Shown in pieces: positions 14,797 through 23,473 of a DNA stretch of 24,711 nt; within the stretch, counting starts at the first letter, position 1, and each line of letters starts with the position of its first letter. The translations under genes were made by a program, and so were the position numbers. The stretch is from Peptostreptococcaceae bacterium. Its GTDB lineage: Bacteria; Bacillota; Clostridia; Peptostreptococcales; Peptostreptococcaceae. The stretch covers positions 1 to 24,711 of the forward strand of contig JAFOOW010000036.1 in assembly GCA_017425305.1 (NCBI GenBank), written 5' to 3'. A model generated the notes under the pieces. That model had not been told where the DNA came from. It saw only the letters and a program-made list of their open reading frames with translations, and searched no databases.

Positions 14797-15900
14797 CTAT
14801 TGTTTCATTAATGAAATTTGAGTATAAACTTCGTCTACAAGTATATCTTCTTTATCTTTTGGATCTATATAATGGAATTTAGTATCTTTAAAATCTAATT
14901 CATTTAATATTGTTTCAACCAAATGCTTATTATGCATATTATCTACCGTACAAGTAGGAATAACAATATATAAAACATCAATTCCATATTCTAGCAATTC
15001 TTCTCCAGATTTTATTATATCGTTTTTATTATTTTCTAAAAGGGGTAATTTTATTTGAATTTGATTATTTTTTTCCTCTTCTAAGTAATACTTTATTTTT
15101 TCTCTAAAAATAATATCTTGTTCTAAGTTATTTTCATTATGTAAGCCTACTAATAAAACTCCTGCATCTATGTCTTTATTGCTTATATGATTTACTATCT
15201 CTTTTGTATATGATTTTGTTAAATTGTTCGATTTATATAAGACATCACTTAAACTTATATTTAAACCATATTTACTTAATTCTAGTTTTTCTATTCTATC
15301 TTTAAATATTTCATAGTCTTTACCTTCTGTAATAAACATAGGACATATTATTATATCTTTATATCCTAAAGTAGCTACTTCCTGTATCATATTTTCAAAA
15401 TATGGTTTTGTATACATATATGTACTTATAACCTTATAATTTTCACCTAGCTTATTTCTTAATTTAGACTCTATTTCATAAGTTGTATCTTTAAAATCAC
15501 TTGATCCAAACTTTTCATAGTACTTCTTATATTCATATAAATTATATAAATTAGTTATATATGATTTATATCCATTTTCATAATATATTTCATTTACTCT
15601 TTCTCTAATATTATAATTTCTATCTTCACCATCATAAACTAACATAATAAGTGTTTCATTTTGAGTTTCACCCAATTCAATATCCTTAATTATAACCTTG
15701 TCTTTTATAAAAAATATTATACTTATATTAATTATTGCAAAAGATATAATTAAACCTATTCCTATATGTTGTAGTTTTTCATTCTCTAAAATATATGTAT
15801 ATATTAATATAGTTGCAAGGATTAAAAATATATTTTCTATATACCCAGTAAAAATTATACTTAATCCTATTGATAGCCAACAAAGTATTGATATAATCAT
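14797..15900 (-). CDS. Membrane-anchored ferrochelatase-like protein, function unknown
   Basis: 367 residues from the chosen start. Three hydrophobic segments (about 2-18, 22-37, 45-64) precede a soluble part that resembles the two-lobed chelatase fold: TLIMLVYDG at 83-91, then STYMYTKPYFENMIQEVATLGYKDIIICPMF (159-189), which follows the ferrochelatase pattern of 'MRYxxPxIExAIxxLxxxGxxxIVVLPLY'; then GVLLVGLHNENN (247-258), where His 254 sits like the metal-binding His of HemH; then ELLEYGIDVLYIVIPTCTVDN. The acidic partner Glu of HemH is not evident. No hem, cbi or sir gene is nearby. I infer a diverged chelatase relative; activity is unproven. Start: an upstream ATG pair near 15936 lacks an RBS and would nearly touch the promoter; TGGAG at 15909-15913 serves ATG 15898-15900. 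It heads an operon with two M16 genes. Confidence 0.7.
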   Translation of the reverse strand: MIISILCWLSIGLSIIFTGYIENIFLILATILIYTYILENEKLQHIGIGLIISFAIINISIIFFIKDKVIIKDIELGETQNETLIMLVYDGEDRNYNIRERVNEIYYENGYKSYITNLYNLYEYKKYYEKFGSSDFKDTTYEIESKLRNKLGENYKVISTYMYTKPYFENMIQEVATLGYKDIIICPMFITEGKDYEIFKDRIEKLELSKYGLNISLSDVLYKSNNLTKSYTKEIVNHISNKDIDAGVLLVGLHNENNLEQDIIFREKIKYYLEEEKNNQIQIKLPLLENNKNDIIKSGEELLEYGIDVLYIVIPTCTVDNMHNKHLVETILNELDFKDTKFHYIDPKDKEDILVDEVYTQISLMKQ

Positions 15901-15908
15901 CAAATCAA

Positions 15909-15913
15909 CTCCA
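15909..15913 (-). promoter_or_regulatory. Ribosome binding site that fixes the chelatase-like start at 15900
   Basis: TGGAG on the minus strand, 8 bases before ATG 15898-15900. The longer open reading (from ATG 15936) has no SD sequence and would begin about 6 bases after the predicted transcription start. Confidence 0.65.
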
Positions 15914-15948
15914 TAATAAAGTATAGTTTGCATCACTAATATATATGA

Positions 15949-15977
15949 TGTATAATTAGAATGTATGTCTAATACAA
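15949..15977 (-). promoter_or_regulatory. Possible promoter of the chelatase-like/M16 operon, with an inverted repeat in the spacer
   Basis: Minus strand: -35 TTGTAT (15972-15977), 17-base spacer, -10 TATACA (15949-15954). The spacer is nearly filled by an inverted repeat, ATTAGA-7-TCTAAT (15955-15973), which could be an operator. AT-rich background makes chance matches common. Confidence 0.4.
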
Positions 15978-16086
15978 AATAACTACATATTATGATTTAT
16001 TTCTTAGCATACAAGCTTATTTATAATTTTGTATATTATTATATTAAGAATAAATAATAAGACTAAAATAGAGAGGAAGATATAAT

Positions 16087-17184
16087 ATGAAATTAGGTAT
16101 AGTTGGTTTACCAAACGTAGGTAAAAGTACGCTATTCAATGCAATAACACAAGCAGGTGCAGAATCTGCAAACTACCCTTTCTGTACAATAGAGCCAAAC
16201 GTTGGTGTTGTAGCTGTTCCAGATGAAAGATTAGAAAAATTAAAAGAATTATATGATTCTAAGAAAATAGTTCCTACTGCTATAGAATTCTGTGATATAG
16301 CTGGATTAGTTAGAGGAGCTTCTAAAGGTGAAGGTTTAGGAAACAAATTCTTATCTCACATAAGAGAAGTTGATGCTATAGTTCACGTTGTTAGATGTTT
16401 TGAAGATCCTAACGTTGTTCACGTTGACGGTTCTGTAGATCCATTAAGAGATATAGAAACTATAAACTTAGAATTAATATTCTCAGATATAGAAATATTA
16501 GAAAGAAGAATACAAAAAACTCAAAAAGCTGCTAAGGCTGATAGAAGTTTAGCTTCTGAACTTGAGTTCTTAAAAGAAATAATGGCTACTTTAGAGGATA
16601 GCAAATGTGTTAGAACTATGGACTTTAGTGAAGAACAACAAATATTTGTTAATTCATTAAACTTACTTACTTCTAAACCAGTAATATACGCTACTAACGT
16701 ATCTGAAGATGATTTAGCTGATGAAGCTGAAAATAACGAATATGTTAATAGAGTTAGAGAATTCGCTGCAACTGAAAATGCAGAAGTTGTAGTTGTTTGT
16801 GCTCAAATAGAAGCAGAAATAGCTGAGCTAGATACTGATGAAGAAAAGAAAGAATTCTTAGAAACATTAGGTCTTGAACAATCAGGATTAGATAAGCTTA
16901 TAAAATCTTCTTATGCATTATTAGGATTAATGTCTTACTTAACAGCTGGTCCTCAAGAAGTTAGAGCTTGGACTATAAAAGCTGGTACTAAGGCTCCTCA
17001 AGCTGGTGGAAAGATACACTCTGATATAGAAAGAGGGTTCATAAGAGCAGAAACTATAGCTTTCGATGATTTAGTAACAGTTGGTACAATGACAGCTGCT
17101 AAGGAAAAAGGATTAGTTAGACTTGAAGGTAAAGACTATGTAGTTAAAGATGGAGATGTTATATTATTCAGATTTAACGTATAA
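16087..17184 (+). CDS. ychF: Redox-related translation-factor P-loop ATPase YchF (Obg family)
   Basis: The only rightward gene. Seen in 365 residues: G1 P-loop GLPNVGKST at 7-15; the [20 protein letters not shown] switch II segment; a G4 position reading NVSEDDL, the NxxE type that in YchF gives preference for ATP over GTP; a coiled arm around residues 120-170; and a C-terminal TGS domain with [25 protein letters not shown]-like sequence and [12 protein letters not shown]. In the family it binds ribosomes and influences the oxidative stress response. Normal length. ATG at 16087 with GAGAGGA upstream. It shares a 186-base divergent gap with the chelatase-like gene and converges on murE. Codon use is slightly more C-ended than its neighbours, as expected of a well-expressed gene. 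Confidence 0.96.
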   Translation: [365 protein letters not shown]

Positions 17185-17191
17185 TATATTA

Positions 17192-17240
17192 AATAAAAAA
17201 GATGATTTAGTTCATATTGAATTAAATCATCTTTTTTATT
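17192..17240. terminator. Bidirectional terminator between ychF and murE
   Basis: A stem of about 22 bp (17192-17213 with 17219-17240, one G-T pair) with A-runs on the left and T-runs on the right, core GATGATTTA / TAAATCATC and a 5-base loop. It starts 8 bases after the ychF stop and ends 11 bases after the murE stop, so it can end both converging transcripts. Confidence 0.92.
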
Positions 17241-17250
17241 TATCTTATAA

Positions 17251-18705
17251 TTAGTTTATATTTAAATATTCATTAGCTATTTCTTTATCATCAAAGTGAT
17301 GCTTTACTTTACCTATTATTTGGTAGTTTTCATGCCCCTTACCAGCTATAAGTATTACATCATCTTTTTGAGCCATTTCTATAGCTTCTTTTATAGCTTC
17401 TCTTCTATCTATTATAACCTTGTAGTTATCTTTATTCTGGTCTAATCCATTTAATATATCTTTTATTATTAATTCTGGATCTTCTGTTCTTGGATTATCA
17501 GATGTTATTATACATACATCAGAGTATTTTTGAGCTATTTCTCCCATCATAGGCCTCTTAGTAGTATCTCTATCTCCTCCACAACCAAAAACAGTTATTA
17601 TTCTATTCTTAGCAAATTCTTGAGCAGTTTTTATAACATTTTCTAATGCATCTGGTGTATGTGCATAGTCTACTATAACACTTATACCTTTATCATTAAC
17701 TATAGTTTCAAATCTTCCTGCTACTCCACCAGTATTTTTAAGTCCATTTATTATGATATCCTTATCTATTCCTAATGAGTAACATGTAGCTATAACTGCT
17801 AAAGTATTATACACTGTAAATTTACCTGGAACAGGAACAAATACTTTTTCTTCATATGTTGGAGTTATTAATTTATAAGAAACTCCTCTAGCTTCTATTT
17901 TTATATCCTTAGCCATAAAGTCAGCTTCATTATCTATACCATATGTGTAACAAGTGGTATCTAATCCTTTTATATTTTCATAGATTTTCTTTCCACCATT
18001 ATCATCTATATTTATTACATTTGCAGTTGTAGTCATATAGAATAGTTTTTCCTTAGCACTTCTGTAATCTTCTAAATCTTTATGGAAGTCTAAGTGGTCT
18101 GGTGTTAAGTTAGTAAACACTCCTACCTTAAATTTAGTTTCTGATGCTCTATTTAAAGCAAGTGCATGTGATGAAACCTCCATTGCACAGTATTTACATC
18201 CATTATCTATCATTTTATTGAAGTATTCTTGTAAATCTCTACTTTCTGGAGTTGTTGAGTTAGACTCTATAGCATTATCACCATCAGATATTTTTATAGT
18301 TCCTATTAAACCAACTTTATTATTTGCTGAAGTTAATATTTCATTTAGGAAAGTAGTTATACTTGTTTTACCATTTGTACCTGTAACACCTATTACCTCA
18401 AATCTTTGACTTGGGTGATTATAAAAGTTATCAGCAACTTTTGCCATATCTTCTCTAGTATTTTTAACTTTTATAAAAGTGTATCCTTCTCTATCTATAT
18501 CTTCTTCTACTAAAAAAGCTTTAGCTCCTTGTTCTATTGCTTTATCTATAAATTTATGACCATCGACATTGAATCCTTTTACACATATAAAAAGTCCATT
18601 TTTTCCTACTTTTCTTGAGTCATATTGTATATTATCTATTTCAATATCTAAATTTCCTTTTGTATTTATTATATCTATGCCTTTTAATATATCTTTTAAT
18701 AACAT
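17251..18705 (-). CDS. murE: UDP-MurNAc-tripeptide ligase MurE, meso-diaminopimelate type
   Basis: Adds the third stem-peptide residue to UDP-MurNAc-L-Ala-D-Glu. Seen in 484 residues: YDSRKVGKNGLFICVKG at 28-44 in the substrate domain; P-loop GTNGKTS at 109-115; NSTTPES at 149-155; MEVSSHAL at 175-182; FTNLTPDHLDFH at 197-208; YAHTPDAL at 347-354; and TSDNPRTEDP at 401-410. The DNPR motif is the known marker for meso-DAP, while Lys-type enzymes differ here, so this wall is predicted to contain meso-DAP. ATG at 18705, AAGGATGG 8 bases upstream. It is not in the main dcw run but stands alone between two terminators. A weak promoter (-35 TTTACA at 18793-18798) may drive it. Confidence 0.97.
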   Translation of the reverse strand: MLLKDILKGIDIINTKGNLDIEIDNIQYDSRKVGKNGLFICVKGFNVDGHKFIDKAIEQGAKAFLVEEDIDREGYTFIKVKNTREDMAKVADNFYNHPSQRFEVIGVTGTNGKTSITTFLNEILTSANNKVGLIGTIKISDGDNAIESNSTTPESRDLQEYFNKMIDNGCKYCAMEVSSHALALNRASETKFKVGVFTNLTPDHLDFHKDLEDYRSAKEKLFYMTTTANVINIDDNGGKKIYENIKGLDTTCYTYGIDNEADFMAKDIKIEARGVSYKLITPTYEEKVFVPVPGKFTVYNTLAVIATCYSLGIDKDIIINGLKNTGGVAGRFETIVNDKGISVIVDYAHTPDALENVIKTAQEFAKNRIITVFGCGGDRDTTKRPMMGEIAQKYSDVCIITSDNPRTEDPELIIKDILNGLDQNKDNYKVIIDRREAIKEAIEMAQKDDVILIAGKGHENYQIIGKVKHHFDDKEIANEYLNIN

Positions 18706-18808
18706 CTAGTTAACCATCCTTATAATTTAATTTATATATTTATTATATATTATTAATAATAAATTATAAATTGTTTAGTGTGCTATTTTTATTGTAAAAA
18801 ATGCATAT

Positions 18809-18841
18809 AAAAAAATAGAGAGGAATAAAATCCCTCTCTAT
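18809..18841 (-). terminator. Intrinsic terminator after the PFOR gene
   Basis: Stem ATAGAGAGG / CCTCTCTAT (18815-18823 with 18833-18841, 9 bp) with a 9-base loop, followed on the minus strand by a run of seven T. It starts 8 bases past the PFOR stop. Confidence 0.9.
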
Positions 18842-18848
18842 CTATATA

Positions 18849-21800
18849 TTAGTTTTGAGCTAATCTCTTGTAGCTTTCGTATCTATCTCTAGCGTTATCT
18901 TCTGCCATATCGAATAATTCTTCAGCAACTTCTGGGAATTGCTTAGCTATAGCAGCGTATCTTACTTGCTTCATTAAGAAGTCTCTGAAGCTTTCAGTTG
19001 GCTCTTTAGAATCTAAAGTGAATGGATTCTTACCTTCAGCCTTTAATGTTGGGTTGAATCTGTATAAGTGCCAGTATCCACACTTAACAGCTTGCTCTAT
19101 GTTAGCTTGAGCTCTTCCCATACCTTCTTTTAATCCGTGAGATATACATGGAGAGTAAGCTATTATTAATGATGGTCCATCATAAGCTTCTGCTTCTATT
19201 ATAGCCTTCATTAATTGGTTCTTATCTGCACCCATACCTACTTGTGCTACGTATACATTTCCGTAAGACATAGCCATCATACCTAAGTCTTTCTTTCTAG
19301 ATCTCTTACCTGCTGCTGCGAACTTAGCCATTGCTGCAACTGGAGTTGACTTAGAAGCTTGACCTCCTGTATTAGAGTAGATTTCTGTATCGAATACTAA
19401 TACATTTACATTTTCACCAGAAGCAAGAACGTGATCTAATCCACCGTAACCGATGTCATAAGCCCATCCATCTCCTCCTAGTATCCATTGAGATCTCTTA
19501 ACTAGGTAGTCTTTTCTTTCATCTATTTCTTTTAATAATGCTTTCATTTCATCATTTGCACAGTCACAAGTATTTGCTAATACAGCTATTACTTTATCAG
19601 CTGCAACTTTTGAAGCTTCAGCATCTTCTTTTCCATCTATCCAAGCTTCGAATGCTTCTCTAGCAGATTCACATATATCCATAGCTAATAATTTTTCCAT
19701 GTTATCAGCTATCTTATCTCTCATTTGCTTAACACCTAAGAACATACCATATCCGAACTCTGCATTATCTTCGAATAATGAGTTTGCCCAAGATGGACCT
19801 TTACCTTCGTGGTTAACAGTATATGGAGTTGATGGAGCTGATCCTCCCCATATAGAAGAACATCCTGTAGCATTTGCTATCATCATTCTATCACCGAATA
19901 ATTGAGTTACTAACTTGATGTATGGAGTTTCTCCACATCCAGCACAAGCTCCTGAGAACTCTATTAATGGTTGTCTGAATTGGCTTCCTTTAACTGTAGT
20001 TGGAGCCATTATATCTCCCTTAGGAGCAACTTTCTTAGTATCAACTGCGAATGCCCAGTTTTCTACTTCTGCTTCTTGAGTCTCAACTGGCTTCATAACT
20101 AAAGCTTTTTGCTTAGCTGGACATATGTCAGCACAGTTTCCACATCCTGTACAGTCTAATGGACTTACTTGCATTCTATATTGTAATCCTTCAAATCCTT
20201 TACCTATAGCTTTCTTAGTATCGAATTTTTCTGGAGCATTGTTCATTTCTTCTTCATTTACTAAAACTGGTCTTATACATGCATGTGGACATACATATGC
20301 ACATTGGTTACATTGAATACAGTTATCAACTACCCACTCTGGTACATTAGATCCAACTCCACGTTTTTCATAAGCAGCAGTTCCAGCAGGGAATGTACCA
20401 TCTTCTATACCATTGAATGCACTTACTGGTAAGCTATCTCCTTCTTGTGCGTTCATTGGTCTTAATATATCCTTTATGAATGCAGGTTCTTCAGTATCAC
20501 AAGCTAATTCTAATTCTTTAGCTTCTACCCACTCAGCAGGTATATTAACTTTAACTAATGAATTTATTCCAGCTTCAACAGCTTCGTAGTTCATGTTAAC
20601 TATCTTTTCACCTTTTTTACCGTAAGCTTTAGCTATAGAATCTTTTAAGTGATTTACAGCTTCTTCTTGAGGTATTATTTCAGCTAACTTGAAGAATGCA
20701 GATTGCATTATCATGTTTATTCTGTTTCCAAGTCCTATTTCTTGAGCTATCTTAGTAGCATTTACAGTGTAGAATTGTATATCATTTTTAGCCATATAAT
20801 TCTTCATTGATGCTGGTAAGTTTTCACTTAATTCTTGCTCATTCCATATAGTGTTAAGTACGAATACTCCACCTTTTTTAAGTCCTTTTAATAAATCATA
20901 TTGATTTACATATGATTGGTTATGACAAGCTATATAATCAGCTTCATCTATTAAGTAAGTTGATCTTATAGGAGCATCTCCAAATCTTAAGTGAGACATT
21001 GTTATACCACCAGATTTTTTAGAGTCATATGCAAAGTAAGCTTGAGCATACTTATCAGTATGGTCTCCTATTATCTTTATAGCTTGCTTGTTAGCTCCAA
21101 CAGTACCATCAGATCCTAATCCCCAGAACTTACATCTTACAGTTCCTTTTTGAGCTATTTTTAACTCTTCTGATAATTCTAAAGAAGTATTAGTAACATC
21201 ATCTACTATACCTAATGTGAATTGATCTTTAGGAGAATCTGATTTTAAGTTTTCAAATACTGTTTTTATATGTGTAGGAGTAGTATCTTTTGATCCTAAT
21301 CCGTATCTTCCACCTATTATCATAGGAGCATTTTCTTTTCCGTAGTATACTGACTTAACGTCTAAGTACATTGGTTCTCCAGTTGCTCCTGGTTCTTTTG
21401 TTCTATCTAATACACATATTCTTTCAGCTGTAGCTGGTACAGTTTCTAAGAAATGTTTCATTGAGAATGGTCTGTATAAGTGAACCTTAACTAAACCATA
21501 TTTTTCTCCTTGTGCATTTAATGCATCTATAGTTTCTTCTATAGCTTCAGTTACAGATCCCATAGCTACTATTACATACTTAGCATCTTCTGCTCCGTAG
21601 TAGTTGAATAATCCATGCTTTCTTCCTGTTAACTTAGCCATTTCATTCATATATTTTTCAACAACATCAACTATATTGTTGTAGTATTTATTTGAAGCTT
21701 CTCTTGTTTGGAAGTATATATCAGGGTTTTGAGCTGTACCACGAGTAACTGGGTGGTTAGGTGATAAAGCCTTATCTCTAAACTCTTGAACTGCTTCCAT

Positions 21801-22388
21801 ATTTAATAATTTAGCATAATCATCGTATTCTAATAACTCAACTTTTTGTATTTCATGAGATGTTCTGAATCCATCAAAGAAATGTACAAATGGTAATTTA
21901 CCTTCTATTGCAGCTAAGTGTGCAACAGGTGCTATATCAGCAACTTCTTGAACTGATCCAGAAGCTAGTAATACACATCCAGTTTGACGTGCAGACATAA
22001 CATCTTGATGGTCACCGAATATAGATAACGCTTGAGATGCTAAAGCACGAGCACTTACATGGAATACTCCAGGTAATAATTCTCCAGCTACTTTATACAT
22101 GTTTGGTAGCATTAATAATAAACCTTGTGATGCTGTAAATGTAGTAGTTAAAGCACCAGCTTGTAATGCTCCGTGGAATGCTCCAGCAGCACCAGCTTCT
22201 GATTGCATTTCAACAACACTAACAGTTTGACCAAATATATTTTTCTTTCCTTGTGCAGCCCATTCATCTACTGATTCCGCCATGTTTGAAGACGGAGTTA
22301 TAGGGAATATTGCAGCTACATCTGTAAATGCATATGCAACATGAGCAGCAGCAGTATTACCATCTACAGTTTTCATAAACTTTGCCAT
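18849..22388 (-). CDS. nifJ: Pyruvate:ferredoxin (flavodoxin) oxidoreductase, single-chain
   Basis: Oxidises pyruvate with CoA to acetyl-CoA and CO2, reducing ferredoxin; the central step of anaerobic pyruvate breakdown. Seen in 1179 residues (normal): an N-terminal TPP-pyrimidine domain starting with VDGNTAAAHVAYAFTDVAAI; a FGLGSDGTVGANK-like gamma domain; two 4Fe-4S clusters, CIQCNQCAYVCP from about 690 and CTGCGNCADICP from about 746; the third cluster region beginning CAGCGE at about 813; and the TPP-binding GDGWAYDIGYGG with SNTGGQASKSTP in the last third. All four cluster cysteines of each ferredoxin-type motif are present. ATG at 22388 with AGGAGG 9 bases upstream. It uses many GCT/GAA/AAC-type codons, like a highly expressed gene. 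It is a one-gene unit with its own leader and terminator. The electron carrier is not in the window. Confidence 0.98.
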   Translation of the reverse strand: MAKFMKTVDGNTAAAHVAYAFTDVAAIFPITPSSNMAESVDEWAAQGKKNIFGQTVSVVEMQSEAGAAGAFHGALQAGALTTTFTASQGLLLMLPNMYKVAGELLPGVFHVSARALASQALSIFGDHQDVMSARQTGCVLLASGSVQEVADIAPVAHLAAIEGKLPFVHFFDGFRTSHEIQKVELLEYDDYAKLLNMEAVQEFRDKALSPNHPVTRGTAQNPDIYFQTREASNKYYNNIVDVVEKYMNEMAKLTGRKHGLFNYYGAEDAKYVIVAMGSVTEAIEETIDALNAQGEKYGLVKVHLYRPFSMKHFLETVPATAERICVLDRTKEPGATGEPMYLDVKSVYYGKENAPMIIGGRYGLGSKDTTPTHIKTVFENLKSDSPKDQFTLGIVDDVTNTSLELSEELKIAQKGTVRCKFWGLGSDGTVGANKQAIKIIGDHTDKYAQAYFAYDSKKSGGITMSHLRFGDAPIRSTYLIDEADYIACHNQSYVNQYDLLKGLKKGGVFVLNTIWNEQELSENLPASMKNYMAKNDIQFYTVNATKIAQEIGLGNRINMIMQSAFFKLAEIIPQEEAVNHLKDSIAKAYGKKGEKIVNMNYEAVEAGINSLVKVNIPAEWVEAKELELACDTEEPAFIKDILRPMNAQEGDSLPVSAFNGIEDGTFPAGTAAYEKRGVGSNVPEWVVDNCIQCNQCAYVCPHACIRPVLVNEEEMNNAPEKFDTKKAIGKGFEGLQYRMQVSPLDCTGCGNCADICPAKQKALVMKPVETQEAEVENWAFAVDTKKVAPKGDIMAPTTVKGSQFRQPLIEFSGACAGCGETPYIKLVTQLFGDRMMIANATGCSSIWGGSAPSTPYTVNHEGKGPSWANSLFEDNAEFGYGMFLGVKQMRDKIADNMEKLLAMDICESAREAFEAWIDGKEDAEASKVAADKVIAVLANTCDCANDEMKALLKEIDERKDYLVKRSQWILGGDGWAYDIGYGGLDHVLASGENVNVLVFDTEIYSNTGGQASKSTPVAAMAKFAAAGKRSRKKDLGMMAMSYGNVYVAQVGMGADKNQLMKAIIEAEAYDGPSLIIAYSPCISHGLKEGMGRAQANIEQAVKCGYWHLYRFNPTLKAEGKNPFTLDSKEPTESFRDFLMKQVRYAAIAKQFPEVAEELFDMAEDNARDRYESYKRLAQN

Positions 22389-22629
22389 AATATGTGTCCT
22401 CCTTAAGTATTCCCCCCATATTAATTTATATTTATATGGGTAAAACTATATATTATAGTTTTTTATAAATATTTAAATCCATTATTTGGGATTAAATATT
22501 ATTTTGTAACTCTTTATATAATTTAGAATAATAAAATAAATATATTATCCTACATATAATAACATAAACTTATACCATTTGTATATTCCCACAATTATTC
22601 TATTAAAACATTTTTTTAATATTTTTTAA
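22389..22629 (-). promoter_or_regulatory. Leader/promoter region of the PFOR gene with three stacked inverted repeats
   Basis: A 241-base gap between the deoC stop and the PFOR start. Three inverted repeats lie within about 90 bases: CCCATAT/ATATGGG (22415-22421 with 22434-22440), AAAACTATA/TATAGTTTT (22442-22450 with 22454-22462, loop of 3), and ATATTTAAATCC/GGATTAAATAT (22469-22480 with 22489-22499, one bulge). They would fold in the 5' leader or act as operators. I could not find a convincing -35/-10 pair or a standard Rex box here. A weak AT-only stem near 22606-22621 may end deoC transcription. Confidence 0.45.
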
Positions 22630-23304
22630 TTAATAACCACTATTTTGTGCATCTTGACCTTTAACTATAGCTACAGATGCACTAGCTCCTATTCTTGAAG
22701 CCCCAGCATTTATAACAGCTTCAGCATCATTTAAGTTTCTAACTCCACCAGATGCTTTTACTCCTATTTCAGGTCCAACAACGTCTCTCATTAATTTTAT
22801 ATCTTGAGGAGTTGAACCACCTGTACCAAATCCTGTAGATGTTTTTACAAAATCAGTTCCTGCTTTTACAGATAATTCACAAGCTATTTTCTTTTCTTCG
22901 TCAGTTAAATAGCAAGTTTCTATTATAACCTTAACTAATGCTTTTTTATCAGCTGCATCTACAACTGCTTTTATATCTCTTAAAACTAAATCATAGTTTT
23001 TGTCTTTTAATGCCCCTATGTTTATAACCATATCTACTTCATCTGCACCTTTAGCTATAGCATCTTTAGTTTCAAAAGCTTTAACTTCTGGTGTATTCGC
23101 TCCTAAAGGGAATCCTATAACAGTACATACTTTAACATTTGAACCTTCTAATTCTTTTTTAACAAGTTCTATATGAGTTGGATTTATACATACTGAAAAG
23201 AAATTATGTTCTTTCGCTTCTTTACATATAGCTTTTACATCTTCTGTTGTTGCAAAAGCCTTTAATATAGTATGATCTATCATGTTTGCTACTTTATTAT
23301 TCAT
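22630..23304 (-). CDS. deoC: Deoxyribose-phosphate aldolase
   Basis: Class I aldolase that splits 2-deoxyribose-5-phosphate into glyceraldehyde-3-phosphate and acetaldehyde; deoxynucleoside catabolism. Seen in 224 residues: IDHTILK at 9-15; [12 protein letters not shown] at 59-70; [13 protein letters not shown] at 88-100 with the proton-relay Asp 91; VKVIIET at 124-130; the Schiff-base lysine in [10 protein letters not shown] (Lys 154); and VKASGGVR with Lys 183 at 182-189. All catalytic residues are present. ATG at 23304 with AAGGAG 7 bases upstream. It has its own extended -10 promoter and is not next to other deo genes (deoA, deoB, deoD, pdp), which is a little unusual. No terminator with GC pairs follows it, so some read-through into the PFOR leader is possible. 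Confidence 0.97.
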   Translation of the reverse strand: MNNKVANMIDHTILKAFATTEDVKAICKEAKEHNFFSVCINPTHIELVKKELEGSNVKVCTVIGFPLGANTPEVKAFETKDAIAKGADEVDMVINIGALKDKNYDLVLRDIKAVVDAADKKALVKVIIETCYLTDEEKKIACELSVKAGTDFVKTSTGFGTGGSTPQDIKLMRDVVGPEIGVKASGGVRNLNDAEAVINAGASRIGASASVAIVKGQDAQNSGY

Positions 23305-23340
23305 ATTTTATCTCCTTTTCCTTTTTATAGTTTTGTATTT

Positions 23341-23369
23341 ATTATACCAAATAAATAATTTTTTTTACA
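23341..23369 (-). promoter_or_regulatory. Extended -10 promoter of deoC
   Basis: Minus strand TGGTATAAT: a perfect -10 TATAAT (23341-23346) with TG one base before it. At 17 bases upstream is only a poor -35 (TGTAAA, 23364-23369), as is usual for extended -10 promoters. Predicted leader about 30 bases. Confidence 0.6.
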
Positions 23370-23427
23370 GAATTACTTATTTTATTATATTTTATAAAAT
23401 AATATATTATTTTATGCTATAAGACAT

Positions 23428-23462
23428 AAAAAAGGTATGTGATTAAGCCACATACCTTTTTT
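23428..23462 (-). terminator. Intrinsic terminator after pduL
   Basis: Stem GGTATGTG / CACATACC extended by six A-T pairs (23428-23441 with 23449-23462, 14 bp) and a 7-base loop, with T-runs on either side. It lies 11 bases past the pduL stop. Strong on the minus strand. Confidence 0.92.
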
Positions 23463-23473
23463 TATATTTTATA

